Source: an uncultured Eubacteriales bacterium
GTDB lineage: Bacteria > Bacillota > Clostridia > Oscillospirales > CAG-272
Reading direction: 5' to 3'
NCBI GenBank assembly: GCA_905205065.1
Contig: CAJLCI010000015.1
Location: 1 to 50,071 of the forward strand
Length of the DNA stretch: 50,071 bases
The position numbers and the translations under genes were made by a program. How positions within the stretch are numbered: the stretch's first letter is position 1; every line of letters begins with the position of its first letter. This document shows positions 42,958 through 50,071 of the stretch, piece by piece. Below the pieces are notes generated by a model. That model was not told the origin of the DNA, did not search any database, and was given only the letters and a program-made list of their open reading frames with translations.

Positions 42958-43314
42958 TTGGCAAGGCCTGAAAAGCGAAGATGCATATGCTCTATGCCGC
43001 TTTATCGTAAATTCAAACCTGAATGCGGAGAAAGCAGCGAAAAAGAATTGCTTTCTTTTGATGAATATGAGGTTTTTCGACTTTTGAATTTGGAGAAAAA
43101 AACCCAGAATGAATGTGCAGAAAGAATGCAGATATCGCGGTCTACCGTTTCCAGAATATACGATAGTGCGGGAGAGAAAATAGCCCGAGCTCTTGTTCTG
43201 GGTAGAAAACTTGTTATTGACGGGGGCGATGTTATGGTATGTGAAAAAATGCGTCCCGAATGTATAGGAGAAAAGCATTGCTGTCACATCGGTAGGGACT
43301 TTGAAATAAAATAA
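42958..43314 (+). CDS. DUF134 (UPF0251) DNA-binding protein, Cys-rich
   Basis: From the TTG at 42958 the protein starts LARPEKRRCICSMP (Met in vivo), which fits the family start MARPxKxRRI. A sigma-region-4-like helix-turn-helix follows (ELLSFDEYEVFRLLNLE, then NECAERMQISRSTVSRIYDS). The C-terminal tail is rich in cysteine (CEKMRPECIGEKHCCHIG) and could hold a metal or Fe-S cluster. Family members often stand next to metal or Fe-S related genes, but their role is poorly known. AGAGGTG lies seven bases before the TTG. It is followed by the fusion oxidoreductase after 57 bp and is likely to regulate it. Confidence 0.85.
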   Translation: MARPEKRRCICSMPLYRKFKPECGESSEKELLSFDEYEVFRLLNLEKKTQNECAERMQISRSTVSRIYDSAGEKIARALVLGRKLVIDGGDVMVCEKMRPECIGEKHCCHIGRDFEIK

Positions 43315-43371
43315 TAAAATATATTTCAGAAAATTTTTATAGCCGTAATATGCGGCAGAACGGAGATTGTC

Positions 43372-45954
43372 ATGAAGGTACTTATAATAGGAGGAGTGGC
43401 AGCCGGAACTAAGGCGGCTGCAAAGCTTAAGCGACGTAACCAGAATGTGGATGTGACAATTATTACGAAGGCAGATGAAATTTCATATGCAGGATGCGGA
43501 TTGCCTTATTATGTTGGCGATATTATTGAAAACCGCGATGATCTTATTGTAAATTCACCGGAAAAATACTCGGCGCTTACCGGTGTTCAAGTACTTACGG
43601 GCAGAGAGGCGGTATCTCTTGACAGTGATTCCAGAACAGTAGCTGCGCGCAATCTTTTAAACGGAGAATCCGAAACTTATTCTTATGATGAGCTTATTAT
43701 TGCCGTTGGCGCGTCCGCAGTTCTTCCTCAGATCGAAGGAATTTCACTTCCCGGAGTTTTTAAAATGCGTACTCCGGATGATGCTGAGGAAATTCGTTCG
43801 TACATTGAGCGTGTTTCGGTAAAGAAAGCGGTTATAATCGGAGCCGGATTTATCGGACTTGAGGTAGCTGATAATCTGTTTGAAAAAGGAATACAGATAA
43901 CAGTCATTGATTCTGCCGATCAAATTCTTCCCGGAGTACTTGACAGTGAACTTGCCGACTATGTGCGCCGGTCTCTTGCGAAAAAGGGAATAAGATTTAT
44001 TACTGGAGTAAGGGTAGACAGAATTGTCGGAGCCAACAGAGCAGAGGGAGTTTCTACTTCTTATGGTATACTTGATGCTGATATCGTTGTTTCCGCGGCT
44101 GGAATCAGACCGAATACTGATTTTTTGAAAAACTGCGGTATTGAAATGGACAGAGGAGTTATAAAGACAGACGCTCAGTTGAAGACAAATTTACCTCATG
44201 TTTATGCGGCGGGAGACTGCGCGATGGTTACTAACAGAATAACCGGCATGGCGCAATGGTCACCGATGGGATCGTCTGCAAATATGGAGGCAAGAACTCT
44301 TGCGCAGCTTCTGACAGGTATGGACAAGCACTATCCGGGTGTATTGGGAACTGGCGTTGTAAAGCTGCCCGGCTTAAACTGCGGAAGAACAGGACTGGGC
44401 GAGATGCAGGTTGCAAAAGCTGGTTTTAATGTTGAAACCGCTTTGGCTGTGACTGACGATAAGGCTCATTATTATCCGGATTCATCCTTTTTTATTACCA
44501 AGCTCATAGCTGATAAAAACACGCATAAGCTTCTCGGAGCTCAGGTTATAGGTCCCGGTGCTGTAGATAAAATGATTGATATTGCAGTGACCGGCATAAA
44601 TTTAGGTGCCCGTATCGAAGATTTTGAAAATGCTGACTATGCTTATGCACCTCCGTTTTCAACTGCAATTCACCCGTTTGTCCAGGCGGCGCTTATTCTC
44701 ATGAACAAGCTTGACGGAGATCTTGATTCTTTCACTCCGGCGCAATATGCGGCGGGCGAAGCGGAGGGATACCGGGTTATAGACGTTGCTCCTTCTCCGT
44801 CGCTGCGCGGCGCGGAATGGATTGATTTGACAAAGGTGGACGGACCTGTTGACGGCTTGCCCAAGGATGAGAAGCTTTTGCTCGTATGCGTTAAAGGAAA
44901 ACGCGGATATTTCCTTCAAAGACGTCTGAAGGCTTACGGATATACAAATACGAAGGTTCTTGAAGGAGCTGCGTTTGTAAATCAGGTGAAAATTAAAAAT
45001 GCAGGCGTTGCGGTAGCGCCTTCTGATATAGCGCGTGTAAAAGCTCTCGGATTTTTACACGATAAGAATACTCCCGATAAGTTTAATTGCCGGGTTATTA
45101 CCCGAAATGGCAAAATCACTTCCGCGGAAAGCAAAGCGATTTCCGAAGCGGCAGAAAAATTCGGCTCAGGAGAATTGGCTATGACTTCACGCATGACAAT
45201 TGAGATTCAGGGAGTTCCTTATGATAATATAGACGGTATCAGAGAATTTCTTGCGGAACATGGCCTTGAAACCGGTGGAACAGGATCCAAAGTTCGGCCG
45301 GTTGTTTCATGCAAAGGTACGACTTGTCAGTATGGACTTATAGATACGTTTGCTATGTCAGAGGAAATTCACGAAAGATTTTACCACGGCTACTATGATG
45401 TAAAGCTTCCTCATAAATTTAAGATAGCAGTCGGAGGATGTCCGAATAACTGCGTTAAGCCCGATTTGAACGATCTCGGAATAATAGGACAGCGTATTCC
45501 GGAAATTGATTTTTCGAAGTGCCGCGGATGTAGAATATGTCAGATAGAAAAAGCATGTCCTGTTAGTGCGGCAAAACTTTCCGACGGACTTATACATATA
45601 GACAATGCAGGCTGCAATCATTGCGGGCGCTGCGTCGGAAAATGTCCGTTCGGAGCCGTGGCTGGCGGAGCAAACGGATACAAAATTTATATAGGAGGCC
45701 GGTGGGGGAAAAAGACTGCAATGGCTCATTCGCTTGATAAAATATTCACTGATAAAGAAGAGGTTCTCTCTGTTGTTGAAAAAGCGATTCTTCTTTTCAG
45801 AGAGCAGGGAATAACCGGAGAGCGTTTTGCCGATACTGTATCAAGACTTGGCTTTGAAAATGTGCAGTCTCAGCTTTTAGGTGACGCGCTGTTAGAAAGA
45901 AAACAGGAAAATATAGCAGCGGAAAAGCATCTTAAAGGAGGTGCTACATGCTGA
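43372..45954 (+). CDS. fusion: CoA-disulfide reductase-like, rhodanese, sulfite-reductase half and 2x[4Fe-4S] ferredoxin
   Basis: The 860 residues hold four parts. (1) Residues 1-450: an FAD/NAD oxidoreductase of the CoA-disulfide/persulfide reductase class (GGVAAG near 7-12, active Cys42 in YAGCGLPYYVG, NAD motif IIGAGFIGLE, second FAD motif YAAGDCA). (2) About 465-555: a rhodanese with active loop CVKGKR (Cys506). (3) About 570-700: one sulfite/nitrite reductase repeat with four siroheme-[4Fe-4S] cysteines (Cys647, Cys652, Cys690, Cys694). (4) About 715-765: two ferredoxin clusters (from Cys717 and Cys748). It could pass electrons between NAD(P)H, ferredoxin and a persulfide or sulfite-like substrate in the cytoplasm. 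Its stop overlaps the start of the importer gene. The exact reaction is unknown. Confidence 0.85.
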   Translation: MKVLIIGGVAAGTKAAAKLKRRNQNVDVTIITKADEISYAGCGLPYYVGDIIENRDDLIVNSPEKYSALTGVQVLTGREAVSLDSDSRTVAARNLLNGESETYSYDELIIAVGASAVLPQIEGISLPGVFKMRTPDDAEEIRSYIERVSVKKAVIIGAGFIGLEVADNLFEKGIQITVIDSADQILPGVLDSELADYVRRSLAKKGIRFITGVRVDRIVGANRAEGVSTSYGILDADIVVSAAGIRPNTDFLKNCGIEMDRGVIKTDAQLKTNLPHVYAAGDCAMVTNRITGMAQWSPMGSSANMEARTLAQLLTGMDKHYPGVLGTGVVKLPGLNCGRTGLGEMQVAKAGFNVETALAVTDDKAHYYPDSSFFITKLIADKNTHKLLGAQVIGPGAVDKMIDIAVTGINLGARIEDFENADYAYAPPFSTAIHPFVQAALILMNKLDGDLDSFTPAQYAAGEAEGYRVIDVAPSPSLRGAEWIDLTKVDGPVDGLPKDEKLLLVCVKGKRGYFLQRRLKAYGYTNTKVLEGAAFVNQVKIKNAGVAVAPSDIARVKALGFLHDKNTPDKFNCRVITRNGKITSAESKAISEAAEKFGSGELAMTSRMTIEIQGVPYDNIDGIREFLAEHGLETGGTGSKVRPVVSCKGTTCQYGLIDTFAMSEEIHERFYHGYYDVKLPHKFKIAVGGCPNNCVKPDLNDLGIIGQRIPEIDFSKCRGCRICQIEKACPVSAAKLSDGLIHIDNAGCNHCGRCVGKCPFGAVAGGANGYKIYIGGRWGKKTAMAHSLDKIFTDKEEVLSVVEKAILLFREQGITGERFADTVSRLGFENVQSQLLGDALLERKQENIAAEKHLKGGATC

Positions 45955-46994
45955 AACGGAGGATAAAGTTTATGCGGAACAATTTTATAACTGACATTGT
46001 CAAAATGCTCATGTTGCCTGTACTTTTTTGCTTTATTCTATCTTCCTGCCGCACATCCTCGGATATTGTATCTGAGGAATCTTCCGCTGATATAACCGCT
46101 GATTTTGATGTATCAGAATCTGTGGTTTTGTATCCGTATACTTTTGAAGACAGTTCAGGAAACAGCGTTACTCTCAGAGAAAAACCAAAGAGACCGGCTG
46201 TACTGTTTTCATCCTTTGCCGATGTATGGAGACTTTCGGGAGGTGAATGCTATATAACTGTCGGAGAGTCGGAAGAACGTGGTTATGCGGAAGAAAATAC
46301 ATTGTTTGTTGATTCGGGAGCTGGAAAGACGATCGATAACGAGCTTCTTATTTCATACGAGCCGGATTTTGTAATAGTGTCTGCGGACATTCCGGCTCAG
46401 GCGGAAACCGCTGAGCTTTTAAGATCTTACGGAATTCCGTGCGCTGAAATGCGTGTTGAATCGTTTTCCGATTATTTGTACATGCTTAAAATATGTACTG
46501 ATATAAATGAGGTACCGGAAGCTTTTACAGAATACGGAACTAATCTCAGCTATAGAATTGACGATATTTTTTCAAAGCTTCCGGAGTCGAACGAACAAAA
46601 ACGTATTTTGTTTATACGTTCGGGGTCATCCGCAAGTTCGGCAAAGGCAAAAACAGCGGACAAGCATTTTGCAGCCTGCATGCTTGAGGAGCTTGGAGCT
46701 TACAATATAGCTGACAACGCAGAAATACTTTTAGACGGTTTGAGTATAGAAGAAATTCTAAATGAAGATCCGGACATGATTTTTGTTGTGACAATGGGAG
46801 ATGAAGAGGCTGCAAAAGTTTATATGGACAGCGTTTTTGAAAGTCCGGCATGGCAGAGTCTTTCCGCAGTTAAGAATCAAAAATATTATTATCTGCCTAA
46901 GGACTTATTCCAGTATAAACCAAATGCAAAGTGGTACGATGCATATCTTTATCTCGCGGAGCTTCTATATCCCGACGTCTATAAATCATATTGA
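45948..46994 (+). CDS. iron-chelate/cobalamin-type ABC transporter, substrate-binding lipoprotein
   Basis: A hydrophobic signal ends in LSSC (Cys34 from this start), a lipobox, followed by an acidic linker. Residues about 60-348 form a BtuF/FhuD-like binding protein (class III fold with a long backbone helix; the region VTLREKPKRPAVL opens it). Typical substrates are ferric siderophores, heme or cobalamin; which one is not evident. The ATG at 45948 overlaps the previous stop (ATGCTGA) and has AAAGGAGGTG upstream. The ATG at 45972 also has GGAGG and gives a cleaner signal peptide, so the start is uncertain. First gene of a three-gene importer. Confidence 0.85.
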   Translation: MLKRRIKFMRNNFITDIVKMLMLPVLFCFILSSCRTSSDIVSEESSADITADFDVSESVVLYPYTFEDSSGNSVTLREKPKRPAVLFSSFADVWRLSGGECYITVGESEERGYAEENTLFVDSGAGKTIDNELLISYEPDFVIVSADIPAQAETAELLRSYGIPCAEMRVESFSDYLYMLKICTDINEVPEAFTEYGTNLSYRIDDIFSKLPESNEQKRILFIRSGSSASSAKAKTADKHFAACMLEELGAYNIADNAEILLDGLSIEEILNEDPDMIFVVTMGDEEAAKVYMDSVFESPAWQSLSAVKNQKYYYLPKDLFQYKPNAKWYDAYLYLAELLYPDVYKSY

Positions 46995-47028
46995 ACAACA
47001 GATACGTCAAAGGTGATATAAGCTTACA

Positions 47029-48039
47029 ATGTTAAAGAGATTAAAAAACGGCGGAGTATATAATTCTGGGAGTTGTATTCTGATTCTTACCGGTTTTCTC
47101 ATACTTTCTGTACTCGCTGCAGTCAGAATAGGCAGCGCTTCTTTAAGCTGGCCTCAGTTTTTTGGCGGATTGTTCCGTGCTGACGGCTATGCAGTTCAGG
47201 CTGCTATAATATACGGCGTTAGGTTACCTCGTATTTGCGGCGCTGTAGTTGCTGGGATGGGATTGTCTGTTTCGGGCGTAATTTTACAGAGTATAACCGG
47301 AAACGAACTTGCGGCACCGAATATTATCGGTGTAAATGCGGGAGCGGGATTTGCCGTGATATTGATTCTTGCGATGTTTCCAGATATGGCGGTTATCTCG
47401 CCTGTTTTTGCTTTCTGCGGCGCTTTTTTTACCACTGTTATAATTCTTGCCGTGGCCGCAAAAACAGGAGGTTCAAATTCAAATGTTATACTTACCGGAG
47501 TGGCTTTTACTGCGCTCCTAAATGCCGGAATTTCCTTTATATCTATGTTGGATTCGGATGTTCTTGCAAGTTACAGTTATTTTTCGGTCGGTGGGTTGTC
47601 CGGAGTACGTCTGAGGGAACTTGTTTTTCCGATTGGACTTATAATCGTATCATTTTTATTTGCTCTTCTGCTTAGTCCGCGCATTGATACGCTTGCTCTT
47701 GGAGACGGAGCCGCAGCTGCGCTCGGAATAAATGTTAGGGCGCTTCGTATCATATGTGTTATGATTGCCAGCGCGTGTGCGGCTTCTGCTGTAAGTTTTG
47801 TCGGACTTCTTGGTTTTGTCGGTCTTATTGTACCGCATATTTCACGGACTTTTGTGGGATCGTCCATGAGAAAGCTTCTTCCTGTTGCTGCAATTATGGG
47901 TTCAACGCTTGTTGTAATTGCCGATTTGATTGGCAGGACTTTGTTTGCTCCGACAGAAATACCTGTGGGCATTGTAATGGCAATGATCGGTGCGCCGTTT
48001 TTTTTCTGGCTTTTGCTTAGGAAAAATACAGTTTATTAG
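47029..48039 (+). CDS. FecCD-family ABC transporter permease
   Basis: The 336-residue protein has about nine hydrophobic segments and the BtuC/FecCD signs: VRLPRICGAVVAGMGLSVSG near residue 65, GNELAAPNIIGVNAGAGFAV near 90, and the C-terminal FVGLLGFVGLIVPHISRTFV with the coupling helix to the ATPase. It would form a homodimeric channel for an iron chelate or cobalamin. The AAAGGTG site is 13 bases from the ATG, rather far. It lies 34 bp after the binding-protein gene and 21 bp before the ATPase gene. Confidence 0.92.
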   Translation: MLKRLKNGGVYNSGSCILILTGFLILSVLAAVRIGSASLSWPQFFGGLFRADGYAVQAAIIYGVRLPRICGAVVAGMGLSVSGVILQSITGNELAAPNIIGVNAGAGFAVILILAMFPDMAVISPVFAFCGAFFTTVIILAVAAKTGGSNSNVILTGVAFTALLNAGISFISMLDSDVLASYSYFSVGGLSGVRLRELVFPIGLIIVSFLFALLLSPRIDTLALGDGAAAALGINVRALRIICVMIASACAASAVSFVGLLGFVGLIVPHISRTFVGSSMRKLLPVAAIMGSTLVVIADLIGRTLFAPTEIPVGIVMAMIGAPFFFWLLLRKNTVY

Positions 48040-48060
48040 CTCCATCGGGAGGGAAGAACA

Positions 48061-48816
48061 GTGCTTAAATTTGAGAATATTACCGTATGCCATGGCAATC
48101 ACACTGTATTCAGCGAAATCGATTTTTGTCTGCGTCCTCATAGGCTTACAGCGGTATTGGGAAAAAACGGATGCGGAAAGTCTACGCTCGTTTCGTGCAT
48201 AACAGGACAGGTTAGATATACAGGAGATATTTTGCTGTCTGATCGACCGCTTCGTTTTATGTCTCACCGTGCGCGGGCGGAACAGATTGCTGTTCTTCCT
48301 CAATTGCTTCAGCCGGTGCCTCTAACGGTGTACCAGCTTGTGAGCCTTGGAAGAAATCCTTATCTTGATTTTGCCGGAAGACTGTCTCAAACAGACCGGA
48401 TTAGAATCGAAGAAGCAATAGCATTGACGGGTATTGAGGAACTTCGTGATAAAAGAGCAGATCTGCTGTCTGGCGGAGAACTCCGAAAAGCGTATCTGGC
48501 AATGATTCTCGCTCAGAATACAAGAATAGTGGTTCTTGATGAGCCGGATGCATATTTGGATATGGAAAACGAGACTGAGCTTGTAAAAATTCTCAACAAG
48601 CTTAAAACCCTGCATAAGAAAACTCTTATGGTAGTTATGCACGATCTTACAAGAGCGGCTGAAATTTCGGATGATATATTGATAATAGATGGAGGTAAAA
48701 AGTATTTTTACGGAAGCCGGGAAGAATGTCTGAAAACCGGAGCCATTGAAAACTGTTTTAATGTCCGAAGAACAACGTATGAAAAGGACGGCGAGCTTTT
48801 TCCAATCTTTTATTGA
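48061..48816 (+). CDS. FecE/BtuD-type ABC transporter ATPase
   Basis: The 251-residue ATPase has Walker A GKNGCGKST (about residues 35-43), signature LSGGELRKAYLA and Walker B IVVLDEPDAYLD. The signature follows with Glu where many have Gln; DEPDAYLD replaces the usual DEPTSxLD. The length and the insertion after the Q-loop (QLLQPVPLTVYQLVSLGRNP) fit the FecE/BtuD class. Translation starts at a GTG with GGGAGGG upstream. It ends the importer unit, and no terminator is evident after it. Confidence 0.92.
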   Translation: MLKFENITVCHGNHTVFSEIDFCLRPHRLTAVLGKNGCGKSTLVSCITGQVRYTGDILLSDRPLRFMSHRARAEQIAVLPQLLQPVPLTVYQLVSLGRNPYLDFAGRLSQTDRIRIEEAIALTGIEELRDKRADLLSGGELRKAYLAMILAQNTRIVVLDEPDAYLDMENETELVKILNKLKTLHKKTLMVVMHDLTRAAEISDDILIIDGGKKYFYGSREECLKTGAIENCFNVRRTTYEKDGELFPIFY

Positions 48817-48902
48817 TACTTTTTTGCTTCGGTATACCCGGCATGCCTTAGCTTCTTTCCCAATTTTTATGTGTATAGTAAAACGAAAAGAGAAGGTGTA
48901 CT

Positions 48903-49634
48903 ATGGAAAAATCAATCGGCACATATAATGAAAAAACAGTACACAGTGTCCTTAAAGCTTTATTTGAACCGGATAAATCTTTTCACGAGGTCAAATATAA
49001 GGGTTTAATTGCCGATATAAAAAGGGACAATAACATAACTGAAATACAGTCTGCACAGTTCATAAGGCTCCGGGAAAAAATACCTGTTTTCACTGAGGAG
49101 GACGAACTGACGGTCGTATATCCGATACCGCGCATAAAAAAGATTATACGCATAGATACGAAGAGTGGGAAAATAAGCAAGCCAAGGGTATCTCCGAAAA
49201 AGGGAACTGTATATGACATATTTACGGAGCTGTACGGAATAAGGGATTTACTTTGTAATCCACGGTTGCATTTCCGTGCAGTTTTGCTTGATATAACTGA
49301 GTACAGATACATATCGGAAATAAAGGGATCGAGGAAAAAAGTAAGACGTGCCGACAGAATCCCGTTCACTGTAGCGGAGATTATAGAACTTCGGAATCCC
49401 TGCGATGCAGAGAATTTAATACCCGCTGTGCTGAACAGGGAGTTTACATCTAAGGATTTTGCGAAAGCTGCAGGAATATCAGAACAGAGAGCGCGTACAG
49501 TTATATTAGTTATGAGGACACTTGGAATTTTGAAGATATGCGGAAAGCTTGGTAGATTTAATCTGTATGTCCGTACAGGAGGCTCATATATAAAAAAGCT
49601 GACATCAATTTGGAGCACGCCCACAAGGAAGTAA
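48903..49634 (+). CDS. DUF8091-like protein with PD-(D/E)xK-like N terminus and C-terminal helix-turn-helix
   Basis: I recognise this as a conserved family of Clostridia that starts SIGTYNEKTVH and has no known function. Residues about 25-75 read FHEVKYKGLIADIKRDNN, then ITEIQSAQFIRLREK. The D...ExQ order on adjacent strands recalls the PD-(D/E)xK nuclease core with Gln for Lys. A basic middle (IDTKSGKISKPRVSPKKGTV) follows. The C terminus (FTSKDFAKAAGISEQRARTV, then a short wing) is a winged helix. A nucleic-acid role is therefore likely, but catalysis is not shown. AGAAGGTG lies four bases before the ATG. It follows the ABC importer by 86 bp, with no sign of shared function. Confidence 0.65.
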   Translation: MEKSIGTYNEKTVHSVLKALFEPDKSFHEVKYKGLIADIKRDNNITEIQSAQFIRLREKIPVFTEEDELTVVYPIPRIKKIIRIDTKSGKISKPRVSPKKGTVYDIFTELYGIRDLLCNPRLHFRAVLLDITEYRYISEIKGSRKKVRRADRIPFTVAEIIELRNPCDAENLIPAVLNREFTSKDFAKAAGISEQRARTVILVMRTLGILKICGKLGRFNLYVRTGGSYIKKLTSIWSTPTRK

Positions 49635-49966
49635 TTTAATTCTTGCTGCAGGGCAACGTGACAATTGATATTGCTATGGCTATGATTTCCTGCTTTTTCT
49701 TTCTCGTTCAATTGTCTGCTTTGTCCTGCTCGTAGGTATTTACCATTTTACGGTCCGTCTTAACTCTCTCCGTCAGTTCTTTCTTTTACGCTTCATACTT
49801 GTCGGATAACTTCAAAGCCGTTCGTGAGAAATTGCTTCGGAAAACACCGTCGTCGTTGAAAAAGCTTGGGTTGGGGCAAACGCTGTCTGTATTGTACTTA
49901 AAAAGGATTTTCTTTTGAGACGAGATTTGTCAAGGAGTGTTTTTGCAAAGCAGTGTGCAATTCGCA

Positions 49967-49995
49967 TTGACAAGCAGCAAAAAGAACGCTATAAT
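49967..49995 (+). promoter_or_regulatory. consensus promoter at the right end
   Basis: TTGACA (49967-49972) and TATAAT (49990-49995) are 17 bases apart, a full consensus; the start is at about 50002. Confidence 0.85.
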
Positions 49996-50002
49996 AATGT
50001 CG

Positions 50003-50012
50003 TTATCGATAA
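50003..50012. promoter_or_regulatory. palindromic operator candidate
   Basis: TTATCGATAA is a perfect palindrome at the predicted transcription start, and matches extend to 18 of 24 positions over 49996-50019. The place suits an autorepressor. Confidence 0.5.
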
Positions 50013-50046
50013 TGATGTTATTATTTAGGCGCAGAGGAGTGAAGAC

Positions 50047-50071
50047 ATGGCCAATAGGGATCATTCCCTGG
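50047..50071 (+). CDS. start of a gene cut by the window end
   Basis: GAGGAGTG lies six bases before the ATG at 50047, and eight codons (MANRDHSL) are visible. Many TetR-family regulators start in a similar way, and the palindromic promoter fits a regulator, but eight residues cannot prove it. Confidence 0.5.

Larger units (their letters stand above)
49635..50046. other. intergenic region at the right end
   Basis: 412 bp without a gene. Bases 49635-49966 show no signal I can name. The right part holds a consensus promoter and a palindrome for the gene that starts at 50047. Confidence 0.5.

Overview
The window reads as chromosomal DNA of a low-to-moderate G+C anaerobic Bacillota, most likely class Clostridia. 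The basis is: sigma-A promoters of the TTGACA-17-TATAAT type, AAAGG or GGAGG ribosome binding sites, an Nfn electron-bifurcating pair, ferredoxin-type aldo/keto reductases, a short NifU/NifS/Rrf2 iron-sulfur set, type I dockerins and a clostridial-type DUF8091-like protein. I see no rRNA, tRNA, transposase, integrase or CRISPR array. The genus cannot be told from the sequence alone.

Layout. 1-5065: leftward arginine operon argC-argJ-argB-argD, then a truncated HAD phosphatase, driven from one promoter with an inverted repeat at the start of the transcript. 5348-6904: an ECF-like sigma factor fused to a long C-terminal region. 7277-9459: a leftward PQ-loop transporter plus SGNH-like pair, divergent from a LysR regulator with an 18-bp perfect palindrome at its promoter. 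9838-11987: a methyltransferase and a ferredoxin-type aldo/keto reductase. 12211-14727: nifS-nifU-rrf2 with two dyad operators at the promoter and a 10-bp tandem repeat between nifS and nifU. 14948-20080: a ribose-type ABC importer (leftward) divergent from an AraC regulator. 20348-21200: a pnuC transporter behind a leader with a terminator hairpin. 21418-24552: citrate synthase, a Cof-type phosphatase and a four-helix protein. 24967-29032: metF, a separate methionine-synthase activation protein and a metH lacking that domain. 29324-34302: a second ferredoxin-type aldo/keto reductase, glycerol dehydrogenase and nfnAB. 34866-37951: two secreted proteins with an N-terminal dockerin (CAP domain; GH99-like TIM barrel). 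38230-40271: HD phosphohydrolase, TetR and TauE/SafE exporter. 40419-42525: an orphan FkbH-like protein plus acyl carrier protein. 42958-48816: DUF134 regulator, a four-part redox fusion protein and an iron/cobalamin-type ABC importer. 48903 to the end: a DUF8091-like protein and the first codons of another gene.

How the genes work together. Glutamate is turned into ornithine by the acetylated cycle (ArgJ recycles the acetyl group). MetF, the activation protein and MetH make methionine from homocysteine and methylene-THF. NfnAB balances NADH, NADPH and ferredoxin, and the ferredoxin-type reductases would draw on the same pool. The nifSU-rrf2 unit supplies Fe-S clusters to these enzymes. The most unusual unit is 42909-48816. 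There a Cys-rich DUF134 protein, a fusion of CoA-disulfide-reductase, rhodanese, siroheme sulfite-reductase half and 2x[4Fe-4S] ferredoxin, and a complete chelate importer lie co-directionally, with the fusion and importer genes overlapping. I read it as a candidate coupled uptake-and-reduction system for a sulfur- or metal-containing compound. A second theme is four unrelated intergenic tandem repeat arrays (10, 16, 28 and 16 bp units), of which at least two should lie inside transcripts.
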